From contig NZ_CP026948.1 of NCBI RefSeq assembly GCF_003070865.1, forward strand, positions 682,001 through 746,000: DNA of 64,000 bases, read 5' to 3'. The position numbers were made by a program, and so were the translations under genes. The stretch comes from Corynebacterium liangguodongii (GTDB lineage: Bacteria > Actinomycetota > Actinomycetes > Mycobacteriales > Mycobacteriaceae). Positions 26,900 through 36,146 of this stretch are shown here, one piece after another (position 1 is the stretch's first letter; each line of letters opens with the position of its first letter). The notes below the pieces were generated by a model. The model was not told where the DNA came from, did no database searches, and was given only the letters and a program-made list of their open reading frames with translations.

Positions 26900-28618
26900 A
26901 TGGATGCGCATGCAGCTTATCGTCGCGAACTGAGAACGACCGTTCGTCCATACATGGCGGGAATTCTGTTTACCGCAGTGGTGATCGGGACGCTTGTCGG
27001 GACTATCCTCTATGTGGCCTTCTCCACCGGGGGTAGCTCGGACCTGAAGCAGGGCGTGGTCAACCTCAGTCTGATCGCGATAGTCCCGACGCTGGCCGGC
27101 GTGAGATTGGCACACCAAAACTTCATCGTCGACCACCGACCGACGCTCCGTGCGCTGAAAAATCTCGGAGTGAGCAATGCGTTCTTCCAACGCCATTTGG
27201 TGCTTCAGGCGGTGTTGTTGACTTTGGTGGCCGCCGCATCCGCCGTCGTGCTGGGCAGGCTAATCGCTGATCCGTTCTTCCGGCTCTTGTTTATCGGAAT
27301 GAACAAGCGGTTGCCTGATGTCTGGGGCTCGCCCCAGGCGGTTCTCGCCACCGCCCCGGTCGTGATGATGTTCATCTACCTCATTGGCGTGGGCACGATC
27401 CGGTTTGAGCGGGTGCTCGAGGGCAGCACGGACTCGGCCCCAAGATCAGGTGCGTGGAGGAAGGCCGGGTTGGCTGTCGGTTACGTGGCGCTGGCGCTGA
27501 ATTTCGGCGTTGGTGTGTGGAGTATTGCGACTGGGGGTTCGAACGCGGGAGTCGCGCTCATGGTTATTTCGGCCCCAGTTGTCGCTGCGGTCCTCGCGGC
27601 CCCGATAGGCCGACTAATTGGGGGTGCAGTGTCAACTGTGCTCAGTCGCGTCGTTGGGTGGACTGCGCCTTCGCTCGGGATTCGCTCAATTGATGCAGCC
27701 GGCACGATCACACGGACGGGGTTGGCTGCCGTGCTTTTGTCTATCCCGCTGTCCGGATTCACGTGGGCATACGCGTCTTTGGACGGCGGAAGCTTCTACG
27801 CGCAGCAAAGCGTTAGCGAGGTTCCTATTGTGGTCAGCCAGGAGAAACAGTTGCTCCACCCGGCCCAGGCGGAGGCGGTATGCGACGAACTCGGGCAGGG
27901 GTGCCACGGGGTTGTCTATTGGCAGCCGTCCGATATTCTCGGTTCCGGCGAGGAATCGGTGGAGCGCAAATATGCGAATGATTACACGCTATCGGCAACT
28001 AGCTCTGAAGTGCTAAATGAATTTCTGCCAGGTCAGATCGAGCCAGAAGGCGACAACCCATTCCACTTCGCTTCGATGAAGCTTGCCGAGGCTGTTTCAG
28101 TGAATCCCCCAGTCAACCCGGACTGGGCGCTCGCCGTCGTTGACGGCTCCGCGCAGGTGAGCGATGATTACCGGGTCGTTCCAGCCAAGGAGTGGGCAAG
28201 CAACGCGGGCAACGATACGCAAATCTTTTTCGGGCCCAATGGGGACGGGACATCTGGATTTATTCCCCTCGTGGCGTATACGCTGCTCGCTATTTGCGTC
28301 ATTCTTCTCGTGGAAGCTATCGGAAGGCGCGAAGGCTTGAGGAGCTTTTTCGCACCTCTCCACCTGCTCGGAAAGACTCAAACTAGCATCCAGCTCACCA
28401 CGTTTTGGGCGATCTTATTCCCGTACCTGACGGCGATACTCGCAGCCCTTTTGGCCAGCTTCTGGTACGAGATGGTCGCCTACTTCGTCACTACCGGCGA
28501 AGTGGGAGCGTGGATGCCGTTCATGCCGGCGGGTCTCTGGGTGCTATTCGTTCTAGTCTTCCTCTTGACCAGCGCCACGGCGTTCCTCCCCACCCCGCGA
28601 GAGCGCATCCAAAGCTAG
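26900..28618 (+). CDS. FtsX-like ABC transporter permease
   Basis: A 572-residue membrane protein with about ten hydrophobic segments: one near 20-45, a cluster in 60-260, one near 295-315, and a C-terminal group in 450-560, with a large polar outside domain (about 320-445) between. This fits MacB/BceB-like permeases that act with the ATPase encoded just upstream. It starts at ATG 26,900; longer in-frame sequence belongs to the ATPase gene. Cargo unknown; bacitracin- or lantibiotic-resistance transporters have comparable architecture. Codon use is closer to the host than the lanthipeptide genes. Confidence 0.82.
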   Translation: MDAHAAYRRELRTTVRPYMAGILFTAVVIGTLVGTILYVAFSTGGSSDLKQGVVNLSLIAIVPTLAGVRLAHQNFIVDHRPTLRALKNLGVSNAFFQRHLVLQAVLLTLVAAASAVVLGRLIADPFFRLLFIGMNKRLPDVWGSPQAVLATAPVVMMFIYLIGVGTIRFERVLEGSTDSAPRSGAWRKAGLAVGYVALALNFGVGVWSIATGGSNAGVALMVISAPVVAAVLAAPIGRLIGGAVSTVLSRVVGWTAPSLGIRSIDAAGTITRTGLAAVLLSIPLSGFTWAYASLDGGSFYAQQSVSEVPIVVSQEKQLLHPAQAEAVCDELGQGCHGVVYWQPSDILGSGEESVERKYANDYTLSATSSEVLNEFLPGQIEPEGDNPFHFASMKLAEAVSVNPPVNPDWALAVVDGSAQVSDDYRVVPAKEWASNAGNDTQIFFGPNGDGTSGFIPLVAYTLLAICVILLVEAIGRREGLRSFFAPLHLLGKTQTSIQLTTFWAILFPYLTAILAALLASFWYEMVAYFVTTGEVGAWMPFMPAGLWVLFVLVFLLTSATAFLPTPRERIQS

Positions 28619-28770
28619 CTATTCTGGCCCTGTGCCGGGAACACTGCCCTGCGCCATTATGCGACGAATCGACCAAGAACACGCACCAATCCCGCCGTCG
28701 ATGTCTCCCTCCCCCAGATCCCCTTAAGCCACCGTTAGTCCCTCAGAGAAAGCTCCCCGCAAAGGACGTG

Positions 28771-29036
28771 GCCCTTAAAGCGGTGGTATCTCCCTCATCG
28801 CTCGAGCTCGGCATCGACATGGGGGGCGGTCGATCTTGTCATCCAAGTCAAGTTACTGCCCTCTGTGGCCTCCGGCCTGAAGCGCGTGGACCGGAAGAAG
28901 CCGTTGAGCGTGGAGAGGCTCAAAGGGGAGCCGGCGTTTGGCCTGCGCGAGTACGGGGTTGCATCGACACCGAAGCGCCGCGGGCGCTCAGTAGCCGAAG
29001 CATTCGGGGAGCTGAGCTTCGATGACAAGGCGTATT
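28771..29036 (+). pseudogene. Broken, internally deleted second copy of lhr
   Basis: 28,771-28,893 matches the intact lhr near 14,405-14,530: both read LKAVVS-SSLELGIDMG, and the DNA is largely identical, but an extra G in the G run at about 28,822 shifts the frame. From 28,894 it jumps to the lhr C-terminal region: KKPLSVERLKGEPAF here against RPFTVERINGEAAF in intact lhr. It then continues to a stop at 29,034-29,036. More than 1000 codons between are missing. The 150 bases before it (28,619-28,770) hold nothing I can support. Confidence 0.85.
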
Positions 29037-29187
29037 AAGCTTAATTCGCCGTAAGTTTGCCATCGGGGAGTGGGCCGGGCTGGTTTTTTAGGATCGGGCG
29101 GTTTGAGTGCTTTCCTGGGGTTGGTGCCATTGGTTGGCGTATTCAGTCGGCGGGATAAATCCTAGGCTTGAATGAGGGTGATGGGTG

Positions 29188-30251
29188 TTATAGCGTTTCG
29201 ACCACAATCGGCAGGCAGCGCGACGCATGGGCAGGGTTGTCGAACATCTCGTCTTCTAGGAGCTCGTCACGTAGCCGGTTGTGGAAGGACTCCACAGCCC
29301 CGTTATGCCAGGGCATTCCCGGCGGGATGAACGCATCGACAGTGTCTTGCTCGGTCTTGCTTGCCTGCCCATTGTGTCAGCTCATGGCTGATGAACTTCG
29401 GGCCGTTATCCATGCGCACCACCCGAGGCCTGCCATCACGCGCAGCGGCTACATTCTCCAGCAGGTCAATGACCGCAGTAGCGGTGATTGACCGAGCGAC
29501 CTCGAAACCACCATGCTCACGGGTGAATTCGTCGATCATGTTGCAGATCTTAAAGGCTTTGCCCTGGTAGCCGCTATCAAATTGGAAGTCCAGCGCCCAC
29601 ACGTCCCCCAGACATGCCGCTGATTGCGTGTGGGGTGTTGGCGCGGGCAAGCACTGTCGCTTAGGAGCTTTGCGAGGAAAGACCCGCAGACCCTCCTGGC
29701 GCCTCAGGCGGCTCACCATATCATGGCCACAGGTAAAGCCGGCCTGTCGGCCTTTCACCCACGCGCGGCGATAGCCCCAGCGTTGGTGCTTACTAGCGAA
29801 GATGGCGAGCCAACTGTGCAGAGCGGCTTACGTATCCAGGCTGGGTTCCTGGTGGGGTTTGCCGGCGCTGTAGGACGCCACCGTGGATACCCCGACGACC
29901 CGACAGGCAAAGCGCACCGAATAATCCACGGAAGGGGCGTAATCGATGGCTTCATCTCTGCGTGCCGGGGTCAGAATGCTGCCTCCGCAAGCTCCTTCGG
30001 CAGCGCCTTTTCCGACTCGGCTTGCCTGAGTAGGAGTTTGAGCTTGGCGTTTTCTTCCTGCAGCTCTTGAAAGCGGCGGGCTTCGCTGCGGGACCTCTCG
30101 CCGTACTGCTTGACTCAGCGATGGCCGTTTCCCCGCTGACGCCGAGGTCACGGCAGACTTCGGCCACAGTACCACCCGAGACCCTCATAGACCGGGCTAT
30201 GTCGAGCTTGGGCACAATCTGCTCAGGGGTGTGTTTCCAAAACTTCTTCAT
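29188..30251 (-). pseudogene. IS3-family transposase remnant 4 (OrfA plus broken OrfB)
   Basis: On the reverse strand OrfA starts at about 30,251 with MKKFWKHTPEQIVPKLDIAR and carries SGGTVAEVCRDLGVS, then shifts frame. OrfB pieces include GDVWALDFQFDSGYQGKAFK and ICNMIDEFTREHGGFEVARS, then RPRVVRMDNGPKFIS (second catalytic Asp) and a C-terminal ESFHNRLRDELLEDEMFDNP ending in TAA at 29,188-29,190. The DDE residues are readable, but stops and frameshifts break the gene. The gap 29,037-29,187 shows no gene. Confidence 0.85.
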
Positions 30252-30299
30252 GATGACCAGGCTTCCTGCCAACAGGGGCTGTCACGAAAAACACGATCA

Positions 30300-30812
30300 A
30301 AGCGCACGGTCCATGTAATCCAGCCCAGACCAATGGCTTGTTTCCACCCGGAGGTTTTAGCGCCTTCAATATAGCCGTTGCAGTCGATGGCACGTTTTGA
30401 TTTCTTCGCACGCTGGGCGGCGCGCTTGTCTTCGATGTTGCAGATCATCAACCACAGCGTCTTCATCGCCGCAGTATCGTTCGGGAATTGGCCTCTGTTG
30501 CGGGTTGCTTTGCGCGGTTCGGCGTTGGGAGATTTGATCACGTTGGTGGTGTAAGGTACTCGACGAGCTGCCGGGGGACTGCAGAAGCGGCACGAACCGC
30601 TCCCACGCGTCGCACCAGACCTTCACGGTTGCGGGTACTTCTGCCCCAGTTCAGAGGCTTCGAACGTGTCCAACGCGGCTCTAGCGGTGTTCTCGTTCGC
30701 GGCGGTATAGACCTGACGTTGCGCGTGCGAGACGGGTTTACGGTTCTGATAGGATACCCACCGGTTGGCAGCCCGAATCAGATGCACGATGCAGGCCTGC
30801 ACTCTCTACCCC
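30300..30812 (-). pseudogene. IS256 (mutator)-family transposase remnant
   Basis: Reverse-strand frames read CIVHLIRAANRWVSYQNRK near 30,790-30,730, then AALDTFEASELGQKYPQ, WCDAWERFVPLLQSPGSS, and TRNRGQFPNDTAAMKTLWLM with a C-terminal tail near 30,300. These are the late blocks of mutator-type transposases (the C-x2-H segment and the RG-x-FP-x-D block). The N-terminal half is absent and frames shift several times. It abuts the LGFP-repeat remnant, so it probably inserted there and decayed. Confidence 0.78.
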
Positions 30813-30819
30813 GGTGAGT

Positions 30820-31365
30820 TCGAATGCTTGGATGGCACCACCGGTGAAGTTCTGCTTCACCCCGCCGCCGGCCGTGTACGGATCCGATGACGGGAATCCG
30901 AGGGGGCTTTTTCCCAGCCAGCTTTGGCCCAGTAGTCGCGAATCTTCCCGCTAATAGTGTGTACCCCACCAGGAGGCGAGTAGTAGATCGATTGGTTCTG
31001 AAAGTGGTTGTACTTGCCTTTTCCGTCTGGGGTGGTCAACTCATCGGTGGTGGGGTAGCCCAACGGCCCAGTCTCCCATCCTTGCGCTGCCCACTTATCC
31101 CGGATCACGCCCAGATTTGGTGCGCGTCGGTGATCGGTGACCAGTAAATTGACCCGCCCTGGAAGTGGTTGAACCGGCCCACACCGTCAGGTGTTTTCAA
31201 CTCATCGGTTACGGGGTAGCCCAGGGCGGCGTTTTCCCACCCGAGATTGCCCCATTTGTGTCTGATGCGTCCGCCGACTTGGTGGGCGGTGCCGAAACCA
31301 ACATTCGGGTGCCAGCAGATGGACGCGTCGCGTTGCAAGGCGCTATTGAACATGCCTTCAGACAA
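30820..31365 (-). pseudogene. LGFP-repeat secreted protein remnant
   Basis: The reverse strand shows three LGFP-type repeats, each with a W-x2-LGxP-x-(S/T)DE core: [20 protein letters not shown] (about 31,265-31,205), [20 protein letters not shown] (31,105-31,045), and a third whose frame breaks at SDSRHR; one base added restores [19 protein letters not shown]. Family members are secreted and bind the cell envelope (C-terminal part of some mycolyltransferases). The 5' end is lost at the IS110 side, the 3' end at the IS256 side. Confidence 0.78.
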
Positions 31366-31464
31366 TGGCTACATTACAACAAGTTTGTAGGTTTTGCTCT
31401 GCGAGGAAAGTACTTTTTTGCGCGGTGCCCCTCATCCGCCAGGTTGCGATGCTCCTATATTGTG

Positions 31465-32694
31465 TCAAGCGCTTTTCAGAAATTTTTCGTAGGCCGATGC
31501 TAATTCCGTCAACGGACGTTTTCCAGTCTCGATGTCACTGATCCTCGCCGGGGCACACCCCAAATGCTTCGCTACAACCACCTGGGTGAGATGCTTCGCG
31601 ATACGCAGTTCTTTCAACTCATCCCGACGAAGATCCCTGGGCTGTGACGTACTGCGCCTGGTGCATATGACCCGGTAGATCTCCCGGACGATCGCGCGCT
31701 TCAGGCAGCGAATAATCTCCCTTTTCGACAACCCCTCCTCGGTACGCCGGGCGACGTACTCCCTGGTGCGCTGGTCACACTTCATCCTCACCATAGCGAT
31801 TCGGTACAACGCTGAGTTCGCCCGCCGGTCACCACCACGATTGAGCCGGTGCCGGTTGGTTCGCCCAGAGCTTGCCGGCAGTGGAGCCACTCCACATAAG
31901 TGCGCCAGCGCTGCTTCGGAGTGGATGCGCTCCGGATTATCGCCGATGCTGATCAGCAGATCAGCGGAAACAAGAGCCCCACATCCCACGATGTTGCTGA
32001 CATGGGGATTGATCACTGACACCAGGGCAGCGATCCGGGTTTCCAGCTCATCGCACTGCACCCGCAATGCGCGGTAGGTCGTGGCCAGAATCTTCAGGCT
32101 GGTCAGCACACCATTTCGCGGATCAGTAACATCCGACGACGGTCGGCAGTACACCAACGCGTTGACCAGAGCGTGGTTGGTCATCGTGGCGTAGCGGGTG
32201 CGGATGTCATCAGGGGCTGTGACCAGCAACGACTTCATCGTTGTGATGAGTTTCGCGGTGGTGGACACCAGCTGTTTCCGGGTGATCTGTAACGCTCGTA
32301 ACGACTCCACCGGGCCCGTGGAATCTTTAGGCGTGCTCAGCCCTTCCCCGGTCAGGACCTGTCGCGCGGCGGCAAGGGCATCCACCGGATCTGATTTCCC
32401 GTCCCGGCGTCGAATGCTGCGGGCCGGGCGCAGGACTTCAACGACCGTGTAGCCACGGTCTATGAGGTGCCGGGTTAATCCGGCACCGAAGGAGTTGGTT
32501 CCTTCTACTCCGACGGCGCCGACACCGTGCTTGCTGAGGAACTCGGCGAGGTGTGTGTAGCCGGGCCTGGTGGTGGGGAAGGTTTCGGTGGCCAGGTGCC
32601 GGCCGGTTGGGGTCACCGCGGCGACGGTGTGGGTGTCGGTGTGGGTGTCGACCCCGGCGACGGGGCTTGCGGAGAGGTCGATGTCTGTGGTCAT
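31465..32694 (-). CDS. IS110-family transposase with C-terminal XRE-like domain
   Basis: A 409-residue DEDD recombinase. The RuvC-like N-terminus has VAGVDTHTDTHTVAAV (first Asp), VEGTNSFGAGLTRHL (Glu), and GKSDPVDALAAARQVL (Asp pair). The C-terminal Tnp_20 domain has GCGALVSADLLISIGD and PASSGRTNRHRLNRGG with the candidate catalytic Ser. After about residue 350 comes an unusual tail: LRRDELKELRIAKHLTQVVV and AKHLGCAPARISDIETGKRPL, a Cro/XRE-type HTH. The frame is unbroken, so the element may be active. Start ATG 32,694 matches the family start; an upstream frame exists but lies in the non-coding end. Confidence 0.88.
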   Translation of the reverse strand: MTTDIDLSASPVAGVDTHTDTHTVAAVTPTGRHLATETFPTTRPGYTHLAEFLSKHGVGAVGVEGTNSFGAGLTRHLIDRGYTVVEVLRPARSIRRRDGKSDPVDALAAARQVLTGEGLSTPKDSTGPVESLRALQITRKQLVSTTAKLITTMKSLLVTAPDDIRTRYATMTNHALVNALVYCRPSSDVTDPRNGVLTSLKILATTYRALRVQCDELETRIAALVSVINPHVSNIVGCGALVSADLLISIGDNPERIHSEAALAHLCGVAPLPASSGRTNRHRLNRGGDRRANSALYRIAMVRMKCDQRTREYVARRTEEGLSKREIIRCLKRAIVREIYRVICTRRSTSQPRDLRRDELKELRIAKHLTQVVVAKHLGCAPARISDIETGKRPLTELASAYEKFLKSA

Positions 32695-33200
32695 GGCTGT
32701 CAACGCTTTCGCATAGGGAAGTGATGAAGGTAGCCGCTGATCCGAGGGTTCGAGCAGACAGGACACTGATGGGACTACTACTATGACACCTGCCGGGGTG
32801 GTCACGGTGAGAGGTCACGCTCCTATGAGGTCATGACCGAATCGCCGGATCGCGGTGCGGGGCGAGAACCAGCCCGGAAGACAGATCGCAACGAAGGCAC
32901 ACAATCAGATTGTGGCCAGTCCGTTAGTGGGTCATTCCGGATGGTTCTTGTCCCGCACTCCCATTATCAGTGTCCGCTAGCGTGGGGTATCTGTGACTGT
33001 TGGTTAGGGGTCTCACCTGTCCAATACGTTCGTTGCTAAGTGCATGATACTGGGGCAGCAGGTCACATCTTTCCCTCGGGGTGCCGGCCGTGACCGGGTG
33101 TGGTGTGAGGCGAGATGAGAGGCCACCGCTTGTCAAGGCGAGGGGTATGTGGCGGTGCACGAAGACGTCTCACTCGCCGCCCCCTCACATGTTCGCCGCG
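32695..33200 (-). other. Non-coding left end of the IS110 element (candidate bridge RNA region)
   Basis: About 500 bases between the transposase start and the nei2 promoter contain no convincing gene. IS110-group elements carry a structured bridge RNA in the non-coding end upstream of the recombinase, which specifies donor and target DNA. This interval is therefore where such an RNA should lie. I could not define the element's exact end, because IS110 elements lack terminal inverted repeats, nor fold the RNA by eye. Confidence 0.45.
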
Positions 33201-33256
33201 CAGTATAGAATGTTTTTTCGACCTCTTGGCACTCTTGATACGAAAGCTCCCCACCC

Positions 33257-34039
33257 ATGCCCGAAGGCGATTCCGTCTACCAGCTCTCCAAGCGCCTGCA
33301 GTTCATGTCCGGGCGCACCGTCACCGCGACGAGCCTGCGCGTGCCGCGCTTCGCCACCGTCGACTTCACGGGGCTTAGCTGTGAGCGGGTCTGGCCCTAC
33401 GGCAAGCACCTCTTCATGCAGTTCGGACCGCAGGTACTCCACACCCACCTGAAGATGGAGGGGACGTGGGCGATCCACAAGGTGGGCGCGAGGTGGAAAA
33501 AGCCCGGGCATACCGCGCGCGTCGTGCTGCAGCTCGACGGCGAGATTGAAATTGTCGGGCACTCCCTCGGGCTCGTCGAGGTCTTCCCGGCCCGCGAATA
33601 CGACCTGCGCATGGGCTACCTCGGCCCCGACATGCTCGCCGCAGACTTCGACCACGATGAGGTGGTGCGCCGCATTGAGGCCACCCCTCACCTCGAGATC
33701 GGGCGTGCGTTGCTGGATCAGAAAAACGCCGCGGGCATCGGCAACGAATACCGCGCGGAGATCTGCTTCATCGCCGGAACGCACCCCGCGAGGGAGGTGG
33801 GGGAGGTGGACGTCGATAAGCATGTGCGCATCGCGCGCAAGCTCATGTGGGCAAATAGAGACTCCCCAGTCCGCGTGACCACGGGGATCAAACGAGCAGG
33901 GGAGACGTCTTACGTATTTGGGCGCAACAACAAGCCGTGCCGCAGGTGCACCACGCTCATCGAGAAGAGCTTCCTCGGCGGGCGCGGCGACCTCGAGCGG
34001 GTTATTTGGTGGTGTCCGCGTTGCCAGCCCGCTCCTTGA
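33257..34039 (+). CDS. Fpg/Nei-family DNA glycosylase (endonuclease VIII, Nei2-like)
   Basis: A 260-residue base-excision repair glycosylase/AP lyase acting on oxidised bases. The mature N-terminus PEGDSVYQLSKRL has the catalytic Pro2 and Glu3; GKHLFMQF holds the conserved Lys, DQKNAAGIGNEYRAE is the H2TH helix, and a C-terminal zinc finger reads CRRC...WWCPRC. PEGDSVY rather than PELPEVE points to Nei rather than MutM. It marks the right flank of the island and overlaps the convergent dedA gene by 38 bases. Confidence 0.93.
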   Translation: MPEGDSVYQLSKRLQFMSGRTVTATSLRVPRFATVDFTGLSCERVWPYGKHLFMQFGPQVLHTHLKMEGTWAIHKVGARWKKPGHTARVVLQLDGEIEIVGHSLGLVEVFPAREYDLRMGYLGPDMLAADFDHDEVVRRIEATPHLEIGRALLDQKNAAGIGNEYRAEICFIAGTHPAREVGEVDVDKHVRIARKLMWANRDSPVRVTTGIKRAGETSYVFGRNNKPCRRCTTLIEKSFLGGRGDLERVIWWCPRCQPAP

Positions 34040-34637
34040 GCGCGCGGCGAATGAAAAACGCGAGGAAGCCGACGATGACAAGCGCCAAGACGAGGTAGAC
34101 AACCTTGGAGTAGCGGTCCACGTAGTCAGAGACGATGTGCCAGTTATCACCGAGGAAATACCCCAGCGCGATGAGGATCGCGTTCCAGATCGCGGAGCCG
34201 AGCGTGGTCCACAAGCCGAATGCGACCAGGTTCATCCGGTCGAGGCCGGCGGGAATCGAGATGAGCGAGCGCACGCCCGGGACGAGACGGCCGAAAAACA
34301 CAGAGATCTTTCCGTGGCGGTCGAACCAGCTCAGCGCGTTATCCACATCGGTGCCCTTGACCAGCCACATCCACTCCGCGATCGCGCGCAGCCGCTTTGC
34401 GCCCAGCCAGGCACCGAGGCCGTAGAGTAGGTAGGCGCCGCCGACGGAACCGATGAGAGACCACACGAACACCGCAACCGGGTTGAGCGAGCCCTGGGCG
34501 ACGGTGAAACCGGCGAGCGGCAAGACCACCTCGGAGGGGATGGGTGGGAAGATGTTTTCGGCCAAGATGGCCAGGCCGACGCCGGGGGCGCCGATGGCCT
34601 CCATGAGGCCTACGAGCCAGTCAATAATCGCCTGCAC
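34002..34637 (-). CDS. DedA-family membrane protein
   Basis: A 211-residue integral membrane protein with the DedA/VTT domain: FPPIPSEVVLPLAGF near residue 30, a central GTDVDNALSWFDRHGKISVFFGRLVPGVRSLISIPAG stretch (written FGR-x3-G-x-R-x2-I-x2-PAG), and about five helices, the last near 180-200. DedA proteins act as flippase-like membrane homeostasis proteins. It sits alone on its strand, 48 bases from the end of the ligase gene. Confidence 0.9.
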   Translation of the reverse strand: MQAIIDWLVGLMEAIGAPGVGLAILAENIFPPIPSEVVLPLAGFTVAQGSLNPVAVFVWSLIGSVGGAYLLYGLGAWLGAKRLRAIAEWMWLVKGTDVDNALSWFDRHGKISVFFGRLVPGVRSLISIPAGLDRMNLVAFGLWTTLGSAIWNAILIALGYFLGDNWHIVSDYVDRYSKVVYLVLALVIVGFLAFFIRRALKERAGNADTTK

Positions 34638-34685
34638 TGCTTGGGAACTCCTTGGATGAGGGCACGGACAACGAACTATCTTGCC

Positions 34686-36146
34686 CTACGCAACTTCCGT
34701 GGACCAAGTATGCACCGGCGCGCCGGCCGCCTGATTGACAAGGTATTGCCTGACAACGCGCTCCAAGGCATCGTCGCCCGAGACGCTGTCGAGCGCGGCG
34801 AGCTGCCAGGACGCGCCGTTTTGCCTTGCCTCGACTCGCCCGGCGATGATGCCGAGGTATTCTTCGATGCAGTCCACGGAGACGTCGAAAAGCCGCAGGC
34901 CCTCGCGCGCCATATCGAGCAGGTGCTCGGCAACGAGCTTGCAGACATCCACGGTGCCAAGCGTCGGCCAAGACACGCGGGCGAAGAGCCCGTCGCGCGC
35001 GCCCGCTAAGAAGTTCGCCTCAGCAGTGGCAAAGCTCATGCGCGACCACACCGGGCGGGTTTGCTCGCCGAGGAACTTCACCAGGCCGTAATAGAAAGCA
35101 GCATCGGCGATGACGTCCTTGGCGGTTGGCCCGGCCGGCAGCAGGCGGTTTTCCACCCTGATGTGGGAGAGCTCGCCGTTGGGGTCGTAGATCGGGCGGT
35201 TCCAGCGCCACACCGTGCCGTTGTGCAAATTGAGGTAGTGCAGGCCGGGGTTATCGCCCGTCATCAGGGGCTTTCCGGCCTCCATGCGGCCCTCGGGGAG
35301 CAGGGGCGAGAAGTAGCGCACGTTTTCTTCAAATAGGTCGAACACCGAGGTAATCCAGCGCTCTCCGAACCATACGCGCGGGCGCACGCCCTGGTTGATC
35401 AGCTCCTGGGTGCGGGTGTCGATGGACTGCTGGAACACCGGGATGCGCGACTCGTGCCAGAGTCTGCGACCGAGGAAGAGCGGGGAGTTCGCGCCCACAG
35501 CTGCCTGGACCCCGGCGATAGCCTGCGAGGCGTTCCACGCATCGGCAAACCGGTTCGGGGCTACCTGCAGGTGCAGCTGCATCGAGGTGCACGTCGATTC
35601 GGTGGCGATGTCTTCGAAGTCGTGCTGGAAGTCGTCCTGGCGAGAGAGCCGCACATGCAAGAGCTCCCCCCGAGACTCCATGATGGAGTTGTTGAGCCCA
35701 CGGTAGCGGTGTTCATTGGTCATCCACGCCGGATCTTCGAGGAACTCGGTGGTCACGGTGGGCAAGGTCCCGATCATGGCGACCTCGGTGGAACACTTCC
35801 GGGCCGCGCACCGGACCTCCTCTAGCCGCTGGGTGAGGCCTTCTTCCAGGCGGCGCAGGCCCGCCCCGCCGATCGATTGCGGGGGCAGGTTGAGCTCGAC
35901 GTTGTAAGCACCGATCTCCGACTGGTACTCATCGCTCAACTGCGCCAACACGTCGTTGTTGCGGGGAGCGGGGTGCATTGAGGCGTCGACAAGATTGAGC
36001 TCGAGCTCGAGCCCGACCGTGCCGTCGCTGACGAACTTCGCCTGCTGGAGGTGCCGGTCGAATACCTCCAGCTCGTCCTCCAACCGCTTGCGGTACTTCG
36101 TGCGCTGCCGCGGGGTGTAGCGGTCCGTCGAGATCTTATCGCCCAC
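34686..36146 (-). CDS. Glutamate-cysteine ligase family (GCS2-like) protein
   Basis: A 486-residue protein of the carboxylate-amine/glutamate-cysteine ligase superfamily. The N-terminal GLELELNLVDASMHPAP resembles the acidic metal-binding strand, followed by YNVELNLPPQS, STCTSMQLHLQV and a basic loop VENRLLPAGPTAKDVIADAA. Its substrate is unknown; actinobacteria make mycothiol rather than glutathione, so classical GshA activity need not be the role. The GTG start overlaps the pgi stop by one base, hence translationally coupled to pgi. Confidence 0.82.
   Translation of the reverse strand: MGDKISTDRYTPRQRTKYRKRLEDELEVFDRHLQQAKFVSDGTVGLELELNLVDASMHPAPRNNDVLAQLSDEYQSEIGAYNVELNLPPQSIGGAGLRRLEEGLTQRLEEVRCAARKCSTEVAMIGTLPTVTTEFLEDPAWMTNEHRYRGLNNSIMESRGELLHVRLSRQDDFQHDFEDIATESTCTSMQLHLQVAPNRFADAWNASQAIAGVQAAVGANSPLFLGRRLWHESRIPVFQQSIDTRTQELINQGVRPRVWFGERWITSVFDLFEENVRYFSPLLPEGRMEAGKPLMTGDNPGLHYLNLHNGTVWRWNRPIYDPNGELSHIRVENRLLPAGPTAKDVIADAAFYYGLVKFLGEQTRPVWSRMSFATAEANFLAGARDGLFARVSWPTLGTVDVCKLVAEHLLDMAREGLRLFDVSVDCIEEYLGIIAGRVEARQNGASWQLAALDSVSGDDALERVVRQYLVNQAAGAPVHTWSTEVA

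Larger units (their letters stand above)
17787..33256. other. Accessory island between lhr and nei2
   Basis: This interval separates two genes that I expect to be close neighbours in relatives. Its left half is visibly AT-richer than the flanks. It holds a class III lanthipeptide cluster (18,012-23,320), three IS3-family remnants, a second ABC system (26,251-28,618), a broken second lhr end, broken IS3, IS256 and LGFP-repeat genes, and an IS110-family transposase. I saw no integrase, tRNA or att repeat at the edges. The 225 bases before the precursor gene (17,787-18,011) hold no gene that I can support and presumably carry its promoter. Confidence 0.75.

Noticed and set aside
28405..29025. 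Frame spanning the FtsX permease end and the lhr remnant as one gene
   Set aside because: It joins an out-of-frame reading of the permease to a shifted piece of lhr; no ribosome binding site and no coherent domain.
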